Origin: Micromonospora rifamycinica | Lineage (GTDB): Bacteria; Actinomycetota; Actinomycetes; Mycobacteriales; Micromonosporaceae | Direction of reading: 5' to 3' | Assembly (NCBI RefSeq): GCF_900090265.1 | Contig: NZ_LT607752.1 | Span: forward strand, 6,764,001-6,828,000 | Length of the DNA: 64,000 nucleotides | In this document: positions 46,884-55,760 of the stretch, piece by piece | Layout: each line of letters begins with the position of its first letter | How positions within the stretch are numbered: position 1 is the first letter of the stretch | Made by a program: the position numbers and the translations under genes | The notes under the pieces: model-generated | Seen by the model: only the letters and a program-made list of their open reading frames with translations | Databases searched by the model: none | Told to the model about the DNA's origin: nothing

Positions 46884-47072
46884 GTCGTCGGTCAGCATCG
46901 TCGAGCACCTGGCCAGCCTGCCGTCGCACCCTGTGTGCGGGGGGCCGGAGACACCCGCGTGATAGCATCGCCCGTCATACCCGGGGCGCACGGATGGCGC
47001 GACGAAGACGGGAACGCGTCGAGCCGACGCCAGATCGATGATGCCAAGCAGCCGGTGAGCAAGGGTGGGCCA

Positions 47073-48059
47073 GTGGTGACCGTTCGTCAGTCGATCGTTT
47101 TCAACGGTGACCTCGGCAGCGGCAAGAGCACCGTTTCCGTCGAGATCGCCAAGCGGCTGGGCCTGCGCCGGGTCAGCGTCGGTGACCTCTACCGGCAGAT
47201 GGCGCAGGAGCGGCAGATGACCGCCCTCCAGCTCAACCTGCACGCCGAGCTGGACCAGGCCGTCGACGGTTACGTCGACCAGCTCCAGCGGGACATCGCC
47301 GCCTCCGGTGAATCCCTGGTGATGGACTCCCGGCTGGCCTGGCACTTCTTCACCGACGCGCTCAAGGTGCACATGATCACCGAGCCGGCCGAGGCGGCCC
47401 GGCGGGTGCTGCTGCGCCCCTCCGGCCCGGCCGAGAGCTACACCTCGCTGGCCGAGGCGGAGGCCAAGCTCCGCGAGCGCAGCGAGAGCGAGCGGAACAG
47501 GTTCATCCTCCGCTACGGCGTCGACAAGGCCCGGCTGCGCAACTACGACCTGGTCTGCGACACCACCCGGGCCTCCGCCGCCGAGGTCATCACGCACATC
47601 GTCGACGCGTACGAGGGCCGGCTCGCCGCCGACGTGCTGCGCGACGCCCCCCCGCTGCTGCTGCTCGACCCGGCCCGGGTCTACCCCACCGAGGACGTCG
47701 CCACCCTGCGCGGGCTCGACGACGCCGGGTTCGTCGGCGAGCTGGCCGCGGCCGGTGACGAGGCCCTCGCCCCGCTGCGGATCGGCTTCACCGGGGAGTA
47801 CTTCTTCGTCGTCGACGGCCACCGCCGGCTCAGCGCCGCCCTGCGCAACGGCTTCCCGCTGGTGCCGGCCCAGCTCGTCGCCGAGGTGGACGAGCCGGTC
47901 GTCGGGCAGACCAGCGCGGTCGACTACTTCACCACCGAGGTCCGCCCCAGCCTCGTGCACGACTGGGAGGCCGCCCACGGCATCCGGCTCCCGCTGCCCG
48001 CACACGCGCTGCTCGGCGGGGACGCGGTGCTGGCCGGCGAACCGGGCGCCGGCGCCTGA
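47073..48059 (+). CDS. Cytidylate-kinase-like P-loop protein fused to ParB/Srx-like domain
   Basis: A 328-residue protein. Residues ~5-190 resemble the COG1102 cytidylate-kinase-like family: FNGDLGSGKSTVSVEIAKRLGLRRVSVGDLYRQMAQ, VMDSRLAWHFF, then a LID-like RRVLLRPSGPAESYTS. Residues ~215-320 contain FFVVDGHRRLSAALRNGFPLVPAQLV, the ParB/sulfiredoxin-type nucleotide-binding motif. The pairing suggests nucleotide or nucleic-acid phosphoryl chemistry of unknown purpose. GTG 47073 is 7 bases after AAGGG; GTG 47055 and 47076 are alternatives. A TAGCAT -10 box lies at 46963-46968. Confidence 0.7.
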   Translation: MVTVRQSIVFNGDLGSGKSTVSVEIAKRLGLRRVSVGDLYRQMAQERQMTALQLNLHAELDQAVDGYVDQLQRDIAASGESLVMDSRLAWHFFTDALKVHMITEPAEAARRVLLRPSGPAESYTSLAEAEAKLRERSESERNRFILRYGVDKARLRNYDLVCDTTRASAAEVITHIVDAYEGRLAADVLRDAPPLLLLDPARVYPTEDVATLRGLDDAGFVGELAAAGDEALAPLRIGFTGEYFFVVDGHRRLSAALRNGFPLVPAQLVAEVDEPVVGQTSAVDYFTTEVRPSLVHDWEAAHGIRLPLPAHALLGGDAVLAGEPGAGA

Positions 48060-48149
48060 TCAGCCCCGCTCACCGTCGCCGTTCCCGGAGCCGACGGCGT
48101 GGTCCCGGCAGATCGCGGTACGCCGACCGGTGCCGCCCGCGACACTCCG

Positions 48150-48155
48150 TAGACT
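48150..48155 (+). promoter_or_regulatory. -10 box for def-fmt-rsmB
   Basis: TAGACT 39 bases before the def GTG, with AAGGAG just before the start. Suggests an independent promoter for the def operon. Confidence 0.45.
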
Positions 48156-48194
48156 GGTACGGCACCACGCCGTCCAACGAAGGAGCCACCCCGC

Positions 48195-48755
48195 GTGACC
48201 GTCCAGCCCATCCGTCTGTTCGGGGATCCGGTGCTGCGCACGCCGGCCGATCCGGTCGTCGACTTCGACGTCGAGCTGCGTAGGCTCGTCGCCGACCTCA
48301 CCGACACGATGCGCGACCGTGGCGGTGCCGGGCTGGCCGCCCCGCAGCTCGGCGTGGGCCTGCGGGTCTTCACCTTCGAGGTGGACGACGTGCTCGGCCA
48401 CCTGGTCAACCCGGTCCTGGAGTTCCCCGACACCGAGGAGCAGGACGGCCCGGAGGGCTGTCTGTCGATTCCCGGGCTCTACTTCGACACCAAGCGCCGG
48501 CAGAACGTCATCGCCAAGGGCTTCAACGGCTACGGCGACCCGTTGCAGATCGTCGGCACCGGGCTGATGGCCCGCTGTGTCCAGCACGAGACCGACCACC
48601 TCGACGGTGTGCTCTTCCTCGACCGGCTGGACCCGGCCGGGCGCAAGGAGGCCATGAAGGCGATCCGCCAGGCCGACTGGTACGACGAGGCCGCCCCGCC
48701 GACGGTCAAGGTCAGCCCGCACTCCGCCACCAACCCCTTCGGTCTGGGCCGGTGA
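48195..48755 (+). CDS. def: Peptide deformylase
   Basis: Removes the formyl group from nascent proteins. The 186 residues have all three metal-site motifs: GAGLAAPQLGV (GxGLAAPQ), EGCLSIPG (EGCLS with the Cys ligand) and QHETDHLDGVLF (HExxH). The next gene, fmt, adds the formyl group to initiator tRNA; only 7 bases separate them. GTG 48195 follows AAGGAGC. Confidence 0.97.
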   Translation: MTVQPIRLFGDPVLRTPADPVVDFDVELRRLVADLTDTMRDRGGAGLAAPQLGVGLRVFTFEVDDVLGHLVNPVLEFPDTEEQDGPEGCLSIPGLYFDTKRRQNVIAKGFNGYGDPLQIVGTGLMARCVQHETDHLDGVLFLDRLDPAGRKEAMKAIRQADWYDEAAPPTVKVSPHSATNPFGLGR

Positions 48756-48762
48756 CCCGCCG

Positions 48763-49689
48763 ATGCGCCTGATCTTCGCTGGCACGCCGGCGGTCGCCGT
48801 CCCCGCCCTGGCCGCCGTACACGCCTCCGGGCACGAGCTGGTGGCCGTGGTGACCCGCCCCGACGCGCCCGCCGGCCGGGGCCGGGGGGTGCTCCGCTCG
48901 CCCGTCGCCGCCTGGGCCGACGAGCACGGCGTCGAGGTGCTCACCCCGGCCCGGCCCCGGGAGCCCGACTTCCTCGACCGGCTCGGCGCGCTGGCGCCCG
49001 ACTGCGTGCCGGTCGTCGCGTACGGCGCGCTGGTGCCCCCGGCGGCGCTGGAGATCCCCCGGTTCGGCTGGGTCAACCTGCACTTCTCGCTGCTGCCCGC
49101 CTGGCGGGGCGCCGCCCCCGTGCAGCACGCGGTGCTGCACGGCGACGAGCTGACCGGGGCCAGCGTCTTCCAGCTGGAGCAGGGGCTGGACACCGGCCCG
49201 GTCTACGGCACCCTGACCGACGAGATCCGGCCCACCGACACCTCCGGCGACCTGCTGGAGCGCCTCGCCCACTCCGGTGCCGGGCTGCTGGTGGCCGTCC
49301 TGGACGCGATCGGGGCGGGGACGGCGCGGGCCGAGCCGCAGCCCGCCGACGGGGTCTCGCTGGCCCCGAAGCTGACCGTGGACGACGCCCGGGTGCGCTG
49401 GACCGACCCCGCCTTCGCGGTGGACCGCCGGATCCGCGCCTGCACCCCGGCCCCCGGCCCGTGGACGACCTTCCGCGGCGACCGGGTCAAGCTCGGCCCG
49501 GTGACACCGGTCGGCAACGGCCCCCAACTGAAGCCTGGAGAACTGCTGGTGGAGAAGTCCCGCGTGCTGGCCGGTACGGCGACCGTGCCGGTGCAGCTCG
49601 GTGAGGTGCGCGCGGCGGGCAAGAAGGCCATGCCGGCGAGTGACTGGGCGCGCGGTGTCCGGGTCGGCGGCGGGGAGGAGCTCGCGTGA
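48763..49689 (+). CDS. fmt: Methionyl-tRNA formyltransferase
   Basis: Formylates Met-tRNAi with 10-formyl-tetrahydrofolate. The 308 residues include MRLIFAGTPAVAVPALAAV, the folate-binding VNLHFSLLPAWRGAAPVQHAVLHGDELTGASVF with catalytic Asn/His, and LDTGPV. The C-terminal OB-like domain is present. It overlaps rsmB by 4 bases. Confidence 0.97.
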   Translation: MRLIFAGTPAVAVPALAAVHASGHELVAVVTRPDAPAGRGRGVLRSPVAAWADEHGVEVLTPARPREPDFLDRLGALAPDCVPVVAYGALVPPAALEIPRFGWVNLHFSLLPAWRGAAPVQHAVLHGDELTGASVFQLEQGLDTGPVYGTLTDEIRPTDTSGDLLERLAHSGAGLLVAVLDAIGAGTARAEPQPADGVSLAPKLTVDDARVRWTDPAFAVDRRIRACTPAPGPWTTFRGDRVKLGPVTPVGNGPQLKPGELLVEKSRVLAGTATVPVQLGEVRAAGKKAMPASDWARGVRVGGGEELA

Positions 49690-51224
49690 CCGGGCCGACC
49701 CGGCGACCCGCCGACGGCGTGCGCCGCGAGCAGCGCGGTGACGACCAGCGTCCCGACCGGCCCGCCGGCGGCTTCCGGGACGACCGTCCCGCCCGCGCGG
49801 GCGGCTGGGGTGACCGGGGTGGCGTCGACGGGCGGGGCGGGCGACCCGGCCGACCGGTCCGGCCGGCGGTGGACCTGCCCCGGCACGTCGCGTACCAGGC
49901 CGTCGCGGCGGTGCACCGCGACGACGCGTACGCCAACCTGGTGCTGCCGACGATCCTGCGCGAGCAGGGGCTGACCGGGCGGGACGCCGCCTTCGCCACC
50001 GAGCTGACCTACGGCACCCTGCGCCAGCTCGGCACCCTGGACACCATCCTCACCGCCGCGGCCGGCCGGGACGTCGAGCGGATCGACCCGCCGGTACGCG
50101 ACGCGCTGCGGCTGGGGGCCTACCAGCTGCTGCACACCCGGGTGCCGGCCCACGCCGCCGTGTCGTCCACTGTCGACCTGGTCCGCACGGTCGGTGAGGG
50201 CGCGACCGGGTTCGCCAACGCGGTGCTGCGCGAGGTGGCCGGCCAGGATCGCGACGCCTGGGTGACCAGGCTGGCCCCGACCATGGCGGCCGACCCGATC
50301 GGCCACCTGTCGGTGACCTACAGCCACCCGCAGTGGATCGTCCGGGCCTTCGCCGACGCCCTCGGCGGTGACCTGGGTGAGGTGACCCGTCTGCTGATCG
50401 AGAACAACGAGCGTCCGCCGGTGCACCTGTGCGTCCGCCCCGGCCGGGCCGACCCGGCCGACGTGGCCGACGAGGTCGGCGGTGCCCCGGGCGCGTTCTC
50501 CCCGTACGCGGTCTATCTGCGCGGCGGTGCCCCGGGCGAGCTGTCGGCGCTGGCCGACGGCCGGGCGCACGTGCAGGACGAGGGCTCGCAGCTGGTGGCG
50601 AACGCGCTGGTGGCGGCCCCGATCGACGGCCCTGACGGCCGCTGGCTGGACCTGTGCGCCGGCCCCGGCGGCAAGGCCGGGCTGCTCGGCGCGCTCGCGG
50701 CGCAGCGGGGTGCCCGGCTGACCGCGGTGGAGGTCGCCGAGCACCGGGCCAGGCTGGTCGAGCAGGCGACCCGGGGGTTGCCGGTGACCGTCCTGCACAC
50801 CGACGGCCGCACCGTCGGGGCGGATCCGAAGCTCGCGGAGGGGCACTTCGACCGGGTGCTGGTCGACGCCCCGTGCACCGGGCTGGGTTCGCTGCGCCGC
50901 CGTCCGGAGTCGCGCTGGCGGCGACAGCCGTCGGACCTGCCGCCGCTGACCCGGTTGCAGCGGGAACTGCTCTCCGCCGCGCTGCGGGCGACCCGTCCGG
51001 GTGGTCTGGTCGGCTACGTGACCTGCTCCCCGCACACCGTGGAGACGCACGTGACGGTCACCGAGGCCGCCCGCCGGGCCGGTGTGCCGGCGGACTTCGT
51101 CGACGCCCGACCGCTGCTCCCGGCCGGCATGCCCGGCCTGGGCGACGGCCCCACCGTGCAGCTCTGGCCCCACCGCCACGGCACCGACGCCATGTTCCTC
51201 GCCCTCCTCCGCCGCACCACCTGA
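49686..51224 (+). CDS. rsmB: 16S rRNA m5C967 methyltransferase RsmB
   Basis: SAM-dependent methyltransferase for C967 of 16S rRNA. The 512 residues comprise a ~65-residue Arg/Gly/Asp-rich tail of unknown use, an N-terminal NusB-like domain (VAYQAVAAVHRDDAYANLVLPTILRE) and the Sun/NOL1 domain: DLCAGPGGKAGLLGALAA (SAM), VLVDAPCTGLGSLRRRPESRW (catalytic PC motif) and VGYVTCSPHTVETH (second Cys). GTG 49686 overlaps fmt. Confidence 0.95.
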   Translation: MTGPTRRPADGVRREQRGDDQRPDRPAGGFRDDRPARAGGWGDRGGVDGRGGRPGRPVRPAVDLPRHVAYQAVAAVHRDDAYANLVLPTILREQGLTGRDAAFATELTYGTLRQLGTLDTILTAAAGRDVERIDPPVRDALRLGAYQLLHTRVPAHAAVSSTVDLVRTVGEGATGFANAVLREVAGQDRDAWVTRLAPTMAADPIGHLSVTYSHPQWIVRAFADALGGDLGEVTRLLIENNERPPVHLCVRPGRADPADVADEVGGAPGAFSPYAVYLRGGAPGELSALADGRAHVQDEGSQLVANALVAAPIDGPDGRWLDLCAGPGGKAGLLGALAAQRGARLTAVEVAEHRARLVEQATRGLPVTVLHTDGRTVGADPKLAEGHFDRVLVDAPCTGLGSLRRRPESRWRRQPSDLPPLTRLQRELLSAALRATRPGGLVGYVTCSPHTVETHVTVTEAARRAGVPADFVDARPLLPAGMPGLGDGPTVQLWPHRHGTDAMFLALLRRTT

Positions 51225-51537
51225 CCCCCCGAACCCCTGAACCCCCACCCCACCCCACCCCACCCCCTCGCCCCCCACCCACCCCCCCACCCCACCCCAC
51301 CCCCCACCCGCCGCTCCGCCTCGGTGATCAAGAGGTTTAGGTCACCCCGCCGCGCGATTTCTGACGCAAACCTCTTGATCAACCCATTCCTGACGCAAAC
51401 CTCTTGATCGACCCCGCTGGGGCTGGGTGGGGGGAGCGTGAGGGGAGAGGAGGCGGGGTGCGGGAGCGTGAGGGGGAGAGGGGGGCGGGGTGCGGGAGCG
51501 TGAGGGGAGGAAGGGAGGGGAGTGCGGGTGGGGTGGG
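51225..51537. other. 313-bp convergent gap of C-rich, repeat and G-rich tracts
   Basis: No gene. 51227-51310 is almost pure C with single A or T (CCCCACCCCACC units). 51323-51412 holds three arms of the TGATCAAGAGGTTT element. 51420-51537 is G-rich with three GGGAGCGTGAGGG units at 51432, 51462 and 51494. The C and G tracts flank the repeats and could form G-quadruplexes on opposite strands. Confidence 0.75.
51323..51412. repeat. Second TGATCAAGAGGTTT element with duplicated right arm
   Basis: GGTGATCAAGAGGTTT (51323-51338) is followed by two reverse-complement arms, TGACGCAAACCTCTTGATC at 51362 and 51391, 29 bases apart. The same arm pair occurs once at 37141-37201. It lies between converging rsmB and the septum-formation gene. 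Confidence 0.85.
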
Positions 51538-52428
51538 TCAGATGACGGGGAGGCCCTTGGGGCCGACGCCGCGCATCGAGCGGGTCAGCTTCCGGTCGTC
51601 GCTCCACAGGAAGCAGCGGATGCCCCGGTCGCCCTCCTCCCACTCCCGTTGCGACGGCGGGTAGAAGATCGACCCGGCCCGGTACGGCAGCTCGCCGTTG
51701 TTGGGCACCTCGGCGAAGCCGGCGATCAGCGCCATGCAGCGCCGGTGCACCCGCTGGTTGGTGCGACTGAATTCGGCCCAGCTCAGGTCGCTGCGCTCCA
51801 GGTAGACACCGACGAACTCGGCGCGGTGCGGTTCGGAGCAGAGTACCGGTGCCATGTAGTTCAGGTTGTTGCCGATCAGCTTGGGGTCGAAGCACCGGTG
51901 GCTGAGCGGGTTGTCGCCGACCATCGCCCCCCGCAGGCTGCCGACCCGGTTCACCGGCCGGGTGTTGTCGATGCTGTCGGTCTCGCTGAGGTCGCAACGG
52001 AACCAGCGGGCCCCGCTGTTCCACGCGGAGTTCGCCGGGAGCGCGATGTTCATGGTGAGCCGGGCCGAGTGCCAGTCACCACCGAGCACGTCCCGGGCCC
52101 GCTGGTCGCACTCGGCGCGGGCGGGGCGCAGCGCGGCGGAACCCGGCTCGGGCCGGTCGCCCCGGACCACCGCGCCGGTGAAGGTGCCGACGTGGATGGC
52201 CTCGGCCAGGTGGCTGCGCGCGCAGTCCACCGTGTCGTAGGTGCCGGCCTGCACCACCGGCGTTATCCGGGGCAGGCAGGCGTCGGTGGCGGGCACGAAC
52301 GCCTGGGCCACCGGCAGCACCGGCCAGTCGTCGACCAGGTCTCCGTCGGCGCTGTGCTGCGGCACACAGCCGCTGAGCGCCACCGTCACCGCGCCGGCCA
52401 GCGCCAGCGCCCCGAGCCACCGTCGCAT
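51538..52428 (-). CDS. Septum-formation-family lipoprotein
   Basis: A 296-residue exported lipoprotein. The signal peptide MRRWLGALALAGAVTVALSGC ends in a lipobox (LSGC). The mature part holds two copies of a Cys-containing module with patterns such as TVDCARSHLAEAIHVGTF and VLCSEPHRAEFVGVYL, the Septum_form domain found in actinobacteria. The two halves look like an internal duplication. The precise role is unknown; a link to cell division comes only from the family name. Transcribed towards rsmB. Confidence 0.8.
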   Translation of the reverse strand: MRRWLGALALAGAVTVALSGCVPQHSADGDLVDDWPVLPVAQAFVPATDACLPRITPVVQAGTYDTVDCARSHLAEAIHVGTFTGAVVRGDRPEPGSAALRPARAECDQRARDVLGGDWHSARLTMNIALPANSAWNSGARWFRCDLSETDSIDNTRPVNRVGSLRGAMVGDNPLSHRCFDPKLIGNNLNYMAPVLCSEPHRAEFVGVYLERSDLSWAEFSRTNQRVHRRCMALIAGFAEVPNNGELPYRAGSIFYPPSQREWEEGDRGIRCFLWSDDRKLTRSMRGVGPKGLPVI

Positions 52429-52674
52429 CGTCCGCCCTTTCCGGGAGCCGACGGTCCGCCGCCGCGCCCCACGTGGCCTTGCCCGCCGCCGGGCGAGCAG
52501 CATACGTGACCGTCCCCGATGGAGTGTCGTCGTACCGGGACCGTTCGGCCAGTCGTCACCGGCCCATCGTCCCCGATTCGATCCGGAGGGACCGGTTCGG
52601 ACACCGTGGGTCACTCCCGGATGACGGGATGTCGCCCATGGTGCCGTGCCGTCCGCGGCGGGTGGCCGCGTTCG

Positions 52675-52689
52675 TACACTTGCCCTGTG
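52675..52689 (+). promoter_or_regulatory. -10 box for leaderless rpe
   Basis: TACACT at 52675-52680 is 6 bases before the GTG at 52687, and no Shine-Dalgarno lies between, so transcription probably begins at the start codon. Confidence 0.5.
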
Positions 52690-53367
52690 ACCGTACCGCC
52701 GTCGATCATCGCGCCCAGCATCCTCGCCGCCGATTTCGCCCGCCTCGCCGATGAAGTCCGCGCCGTCGAGGGCGCCGCGGACTGGTTGCACGTCGACGTG
52801 ATGGACAACCACTTCGTTCCCAACCTCACCATCGGGCTGCCGGTGGTGCAGAGCCTCCGGGCGGTCACCCAGCTGCCGTTCGACGTGCACCTCATGATCA
52901 CCGACCCGCGCCGGTGGGCCCCCGGCTACGCCGACGCGGGCGCGTACAACGTGACGTTCCACGCCGAGGCGTGCGACGACCCGGTGGCCCTCGCCAAGGA
53001 CCTCCGCTCGGCCGGGGCGAAGGCCGGGCTGGCCATCGACCGGGACACCCCGATCGAGCCGTACCTGGAGTTGCTGCCCAGCTTCGACACCCTGCTGATC
53101 ATGACGATCAAGGCCGGTTTCGGCGGCCAGCGGTTCATCCCGCAGCTGCTGGACAAGGTGCGGGCGGCCCGCCGGCACGTCGACAGCGGCCACCTGGAGC
53201 TGCGCATCGAGGTGGACGGCGGGATCGCCGCCGACACCATCGAGCAGGCCGCGTCGGCCGGCGCGGACGCCTTCGTCGCCGGTACCGCCGTCTACGGGGC
53301 GGCCGATCCGGCCGAGGCGGTCCGCCGGCTGCGCGGGCTCGCGGAGCGCGCCGCCGTCGGGGCCTGA
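52687..53367 (+). CDS. rpe: Ribulose-phosphate 3-epimerase
   Basis: Interconverts ribulose 5-phosphate and xylulose 5-phosphate. The 226 residues form a TIM barrel: IIAPSILAADFARLADEV, WLHVDVMDNHFVPNLTIG with metal His/Asp, DVHLMITDP, IMTIKAGFGGQRFIPQLLDKV and EVDGGIAADT. Its product pool feeds RibB in the riboflavin genes downstream. GTG 52687 appears leaderless. Confidence 0.97.
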   Translation: MTVPPSIIAPSILAADFARLADEVRAVEGAADWLHVDVMDNHFVPNLTIGLPVVQSLRAVTQLPFDVHLMITDPRRWAPGYADAGAYNVTFHAEACDDPVALAKDLRSAGAKAGLAIDRDTPIEPYLELLPSFDTLLIMTIKAGFGGQRFIPQLLDKVRAARRHVDSGHLELRIEVDGGIAADTIEQAASAGADAFVAGTAVYGAADPAEAVRRLRGLAERAAVGA

Positions 53368-53369
53368 GG

Positions 53370-54329
53370 GTGGAGCCCACCGGCGACCGTCCCGACGTGA
53401 TCCTGGTCGTCGACGACGACGAGGACATCGCCCGTTTCGTCGAGTTCAACCTGCGGCTGCACGGCTTCGAGGTGCTGCACGCCGGGGACGGCCAGGAGGC
53501 CCTCGACATGATCGAGCGGCACCGGCCGGACCTGGCCGTGGTGGACCTGATGATGCCGCGCATCGACGGCCTGGAGCTGACCCGGCGGCTGCGCGCCAAC
53601 CCGATCACCTCGGCGCTGCCGGTGATCATGTTGACCGCCAAGGGCATGACCGTGGACAAGGTGCACGGGCTCAGTGCCGGCGCGGACGACTACCTGGTCA
53701 AGCCGTTCGACACCGCCGAGCTGGTGGCCCGGGTCAGCTCCACGCTGCGCCGCAACAAGGAGTTCCGCGAGGTCTCCCCGCTGACCGGTCTGCCCGGCAA
53801 CAGCCGGATCCGCCGGGAGATCAGCGACCGGGTGCGCAGCGGCGTCGACTACGCCGTCGGCTACATCGACATCGACCGGTTCAAGAGCGTCAACGACCGG
53901 TACGGCTTCGTCCGGGGCGACGAGTTCATCTCGGCGCTGGCCCGCAGCCTGCACCGGGCGGTGGTGGCGATCGGGCTGCCCCCGGCCTTCCTCGGCCACG
54001 TCGGTGGCGACGACTTCGTGATCGTCTGCGCGCCCGAGCAGATCCGTCCGCTGACCTCCCGGGCCGTGGTCGACTTCGAGAAGTCCGCCGACACCCTCTA
54101 CGACCCGGCCGACCGGGAGCGCGGCTTTGTCGAGCTGAAGGACCGCCGGGGCAACATCCGGCGGGCGGCCCTGGTCACGCTCTCGATCGGCGTCTCGCTC
54201 TCGGACGCCAGGAAGCGCTTCACCGACCCCCTGGACGCGATCGCCGTGGCCAGCGAGATGAAAACGGTCGCCAAGAGCCAACCGGGGTCATACGTCGCGG
54301 TGGACCGGCGACGCGCCGACGGGGTGTGA
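53370..54329 (+). CDS. Response regulator with GGDEF diguanylate cyclase domain
   Basis: A 319-residue protein that would make c-di-GMP on phosphorylation. The N-terminal receiver domain has the acidic cluster VVDDDED, phospho-acceptor Asp59 (VVDLMMPR) and LVKPFD with the conserved Lys. The C-terminal GGDEF domain has LTGLPGN, IDIDRFKSVNDRYGFVRGDEF and the active site GGDDF (residues 212-216). The inhibitory RxxD I-site is not seen upstream of it. No partner histidine kinase is in view. It follows rpe after 2 bases. Confidence 0.92.
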   Translation: MEPTGDRPDVILVVDDDEDIARFVEFNLRLHGFEVLHAGDGQEALDMIERHRPDLAVVDLMMPRIDGLELTRRLRANPITSALPVIMLTAKGMTVDKVHGLSAGADDYLVKPFDTAELVARVSSTLRRNKEFREVSPLTGLPGNSRIRREISDRVRSGVDYAVGYIDIDRFKSVNDRYGFVRGDEFISALARSLHRAVVAIGLPPAFLGHVGGDDFVIVCAPEQIRPLTSRAVVDFEKSADTLYDPADRERGFVELKDRRGNIRRAALVTLSIGVSLSDARKRFTDPLDAIAVASEMKTVAKSQPGSYVAVDRRRADGV

Positions 54330-54392
54330 AGTAGCCCGCTGGAGGTGGCGGACCGACCGGGTGAACGTGTAAGACTTCGCATGTACCCACCA

Positions 54393-54561
54393 CGCGCTGG
54401 CGGGGCTCGGTGAAATTCCGAACCGGCGGTGATCCACGCTCGACGTGGTAAGCCCGCGACCCGGACGGCTCTGCCGCCCGGTGGACCTGGTGAGAATCCG
54501 GGGCCGACGGTGGGGGAGCGGTTCGTCCGCACCCCCGACAGTCCGGATGGGAGACAGCGCG
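54393..54561 (+). promoter_or_regulatory. FMN riboswitch (RFN element)
   Basis: The conserved RFN core is clear: GGGGCTCGGTGAAATTCCGAA, then CCGGCGGTGA, AAGCCCGCGA, GGTGAGAATCCGGGGCCGAC and GTCCGGATGGGAGA. The closing P1 helix is CGCGCT (54393-54398) with AGCGCG (54556-54561). A -10-like TAAGACT lies at 54370. FMN binding would repress the riboflavin operon, probably by masking the ribD ribosome site. Confidence 0.95.
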
Positions 54562-54697
54562 CGGGCGGGGCGGGCCTGCGCGGCTCCATCGGCGCGTGGG
54601 CTGCCCGGGGCGGCCCTGCCGTTCCCGGTTCCGTCGCCGCCTGCCCCCGCTCCTCCCGTACCGCCCGCGCGCGGACCGGCGAGCGAGAGGGCAGGGC

Positions 54698-55759
54698 ATG
54701 GGCGGCGTCTCCGTGGACGAGGCGATGCGCCGTGCCATCGAGCTGGGCGCCCGGGGCCTCGGCACCACCAGCCCCAACCCGGTCGTCGGATGCGTGCTGC
54801 TCGACACGGACGGCGTCGTCGTCGGGGAGGGCTTCCACGCCTACACCGGCGGGCCGCACGCCGAGATCGTCGCGCTCGCCCAGGCCGGCGAGCGGGCCCG
54901 GGGCGGGACCGCGGTGGTCACCCTGGAACCCTGCGACCACACCGGCCGCACCGGCCCGTGCAGTCACGCGCTGATCCGCGCCGGGATCGCCCGGGTCGTC
55001 GTCGCCGTGCCCGACCCGAACCCGGTCGCCTCGGGGGGTGCGGCCACCCTGCGCGCCGCCGGGGTCCGGGTGGAGTTCGGGGTACGCGCCGACGAGGCCG
55101 AGGCCGGCAACGTCGCCTGGCTGACCTCGATGCGGCGCGGTTGGCCGTACCTGATCTGGAAGTACGCCGCGACCCTCGACGGCCGGTCGGCGGCGGCCGA
55201 CGGCAGCAGCATGTGGATCACCTCCGAGGCGGCCCGGATGGACGTGCACGCGCTGCGCGGCACCGTGGACGCGGTGATCGCCGGGGTGGGCACCGTACTC
55301 ACCGACGACCCCCGGCTGACCGCCCGCAACCTGCGCGACGGCACCCTGGCCATCCGGCAGCCGCTGCGGGTGGTGGTGGACAGCGCCGGCCGTACCCCGG
55401 TCGACGCCCGGGTCCGCGACGGCGCCGCCCGGACCTGGATCGCGACCGTCGCGGAGGTCGGGGCCGGCCCGGACGGCCGGGTGGACCTGCCGGCCCTGCT
55501 CGCCGAACTGCACCACCGCGGGGTACGGGCCGCGCTGCTGGAGGGCGGCCCCCGGCTGGCCGGCGCGTTCCTCGCCGCCGGCCTGGTCGACCGGGTCGTC
55601 GGGTACGTCGCGCCGAAGCTGCTCGGAGGCGGCCCGACCGCGCTGGTCGACGCGGGCGTGACGACCATCGCCGACGCCATCGACCTGGAGATCACCGACG
55701 TCACCCGGGTCGGTTCCGACCTGCGGATCACCGCGCTGCCCCGGAAGAGGGAGGCCTGA
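54698..55759 (+). CDS. ribD: Bifunctional riboflavin deaminase/reductase
   Basis: Second and third riboflavin steps. The 353 residues comprise an N-terminal zinc deaminase (TSPNPVVGCVLLDTDG, GGPHAEIVAL with zinc His/catalytic Glu, TLEPCDHTGRTGPCSHAL) and a C-terminal NADPH reductase (YAATLDGRSAAADGSSMWITS, LLEGGPRLAGAFLAAGLVDRV). ATG 54698 follows GAGAGGGCAGGG. It is the first gene after the FMN riboswitch. Confidence 0.96.
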   Translation: MGGVSVDEAMRRAIELGARGLGTTSPNPVVGCVLLDTDGVVVGEGFHAYTGGPHAEIVALAQAGERARGGTAVVTLEPCDHTGRTGPCSHALIRAGIARVVVAVPDPNPVASGGAATLRAAGVRVEFGVRADEAEAGNVAWLTSMRRGWPYLIWKYAATLDGRSAAADGSSMWITSEAARMDVHALRGTVDAVIAGVGTVLTDDPRLTARNLRDGTLAIRQPLRVVVDSAGRTPVDARVRDGAARTWIATVAEVGAGPDGRVDLPALLAELHHRGVRAALLEGGPRLAGAFLAAGLVDRVVGYVAPKLLGGGPTALVDAGVTTIADAIDLEITDVTRVGSDLRITALPRKREA

Positions 55760-55760
55760 G

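Noticed and set aside
51225..51537. CRISPR array
   Set aside because: Only three arms of one repeat, two of them in opposite orientation to the first, with no unique spacers and no cas genes.
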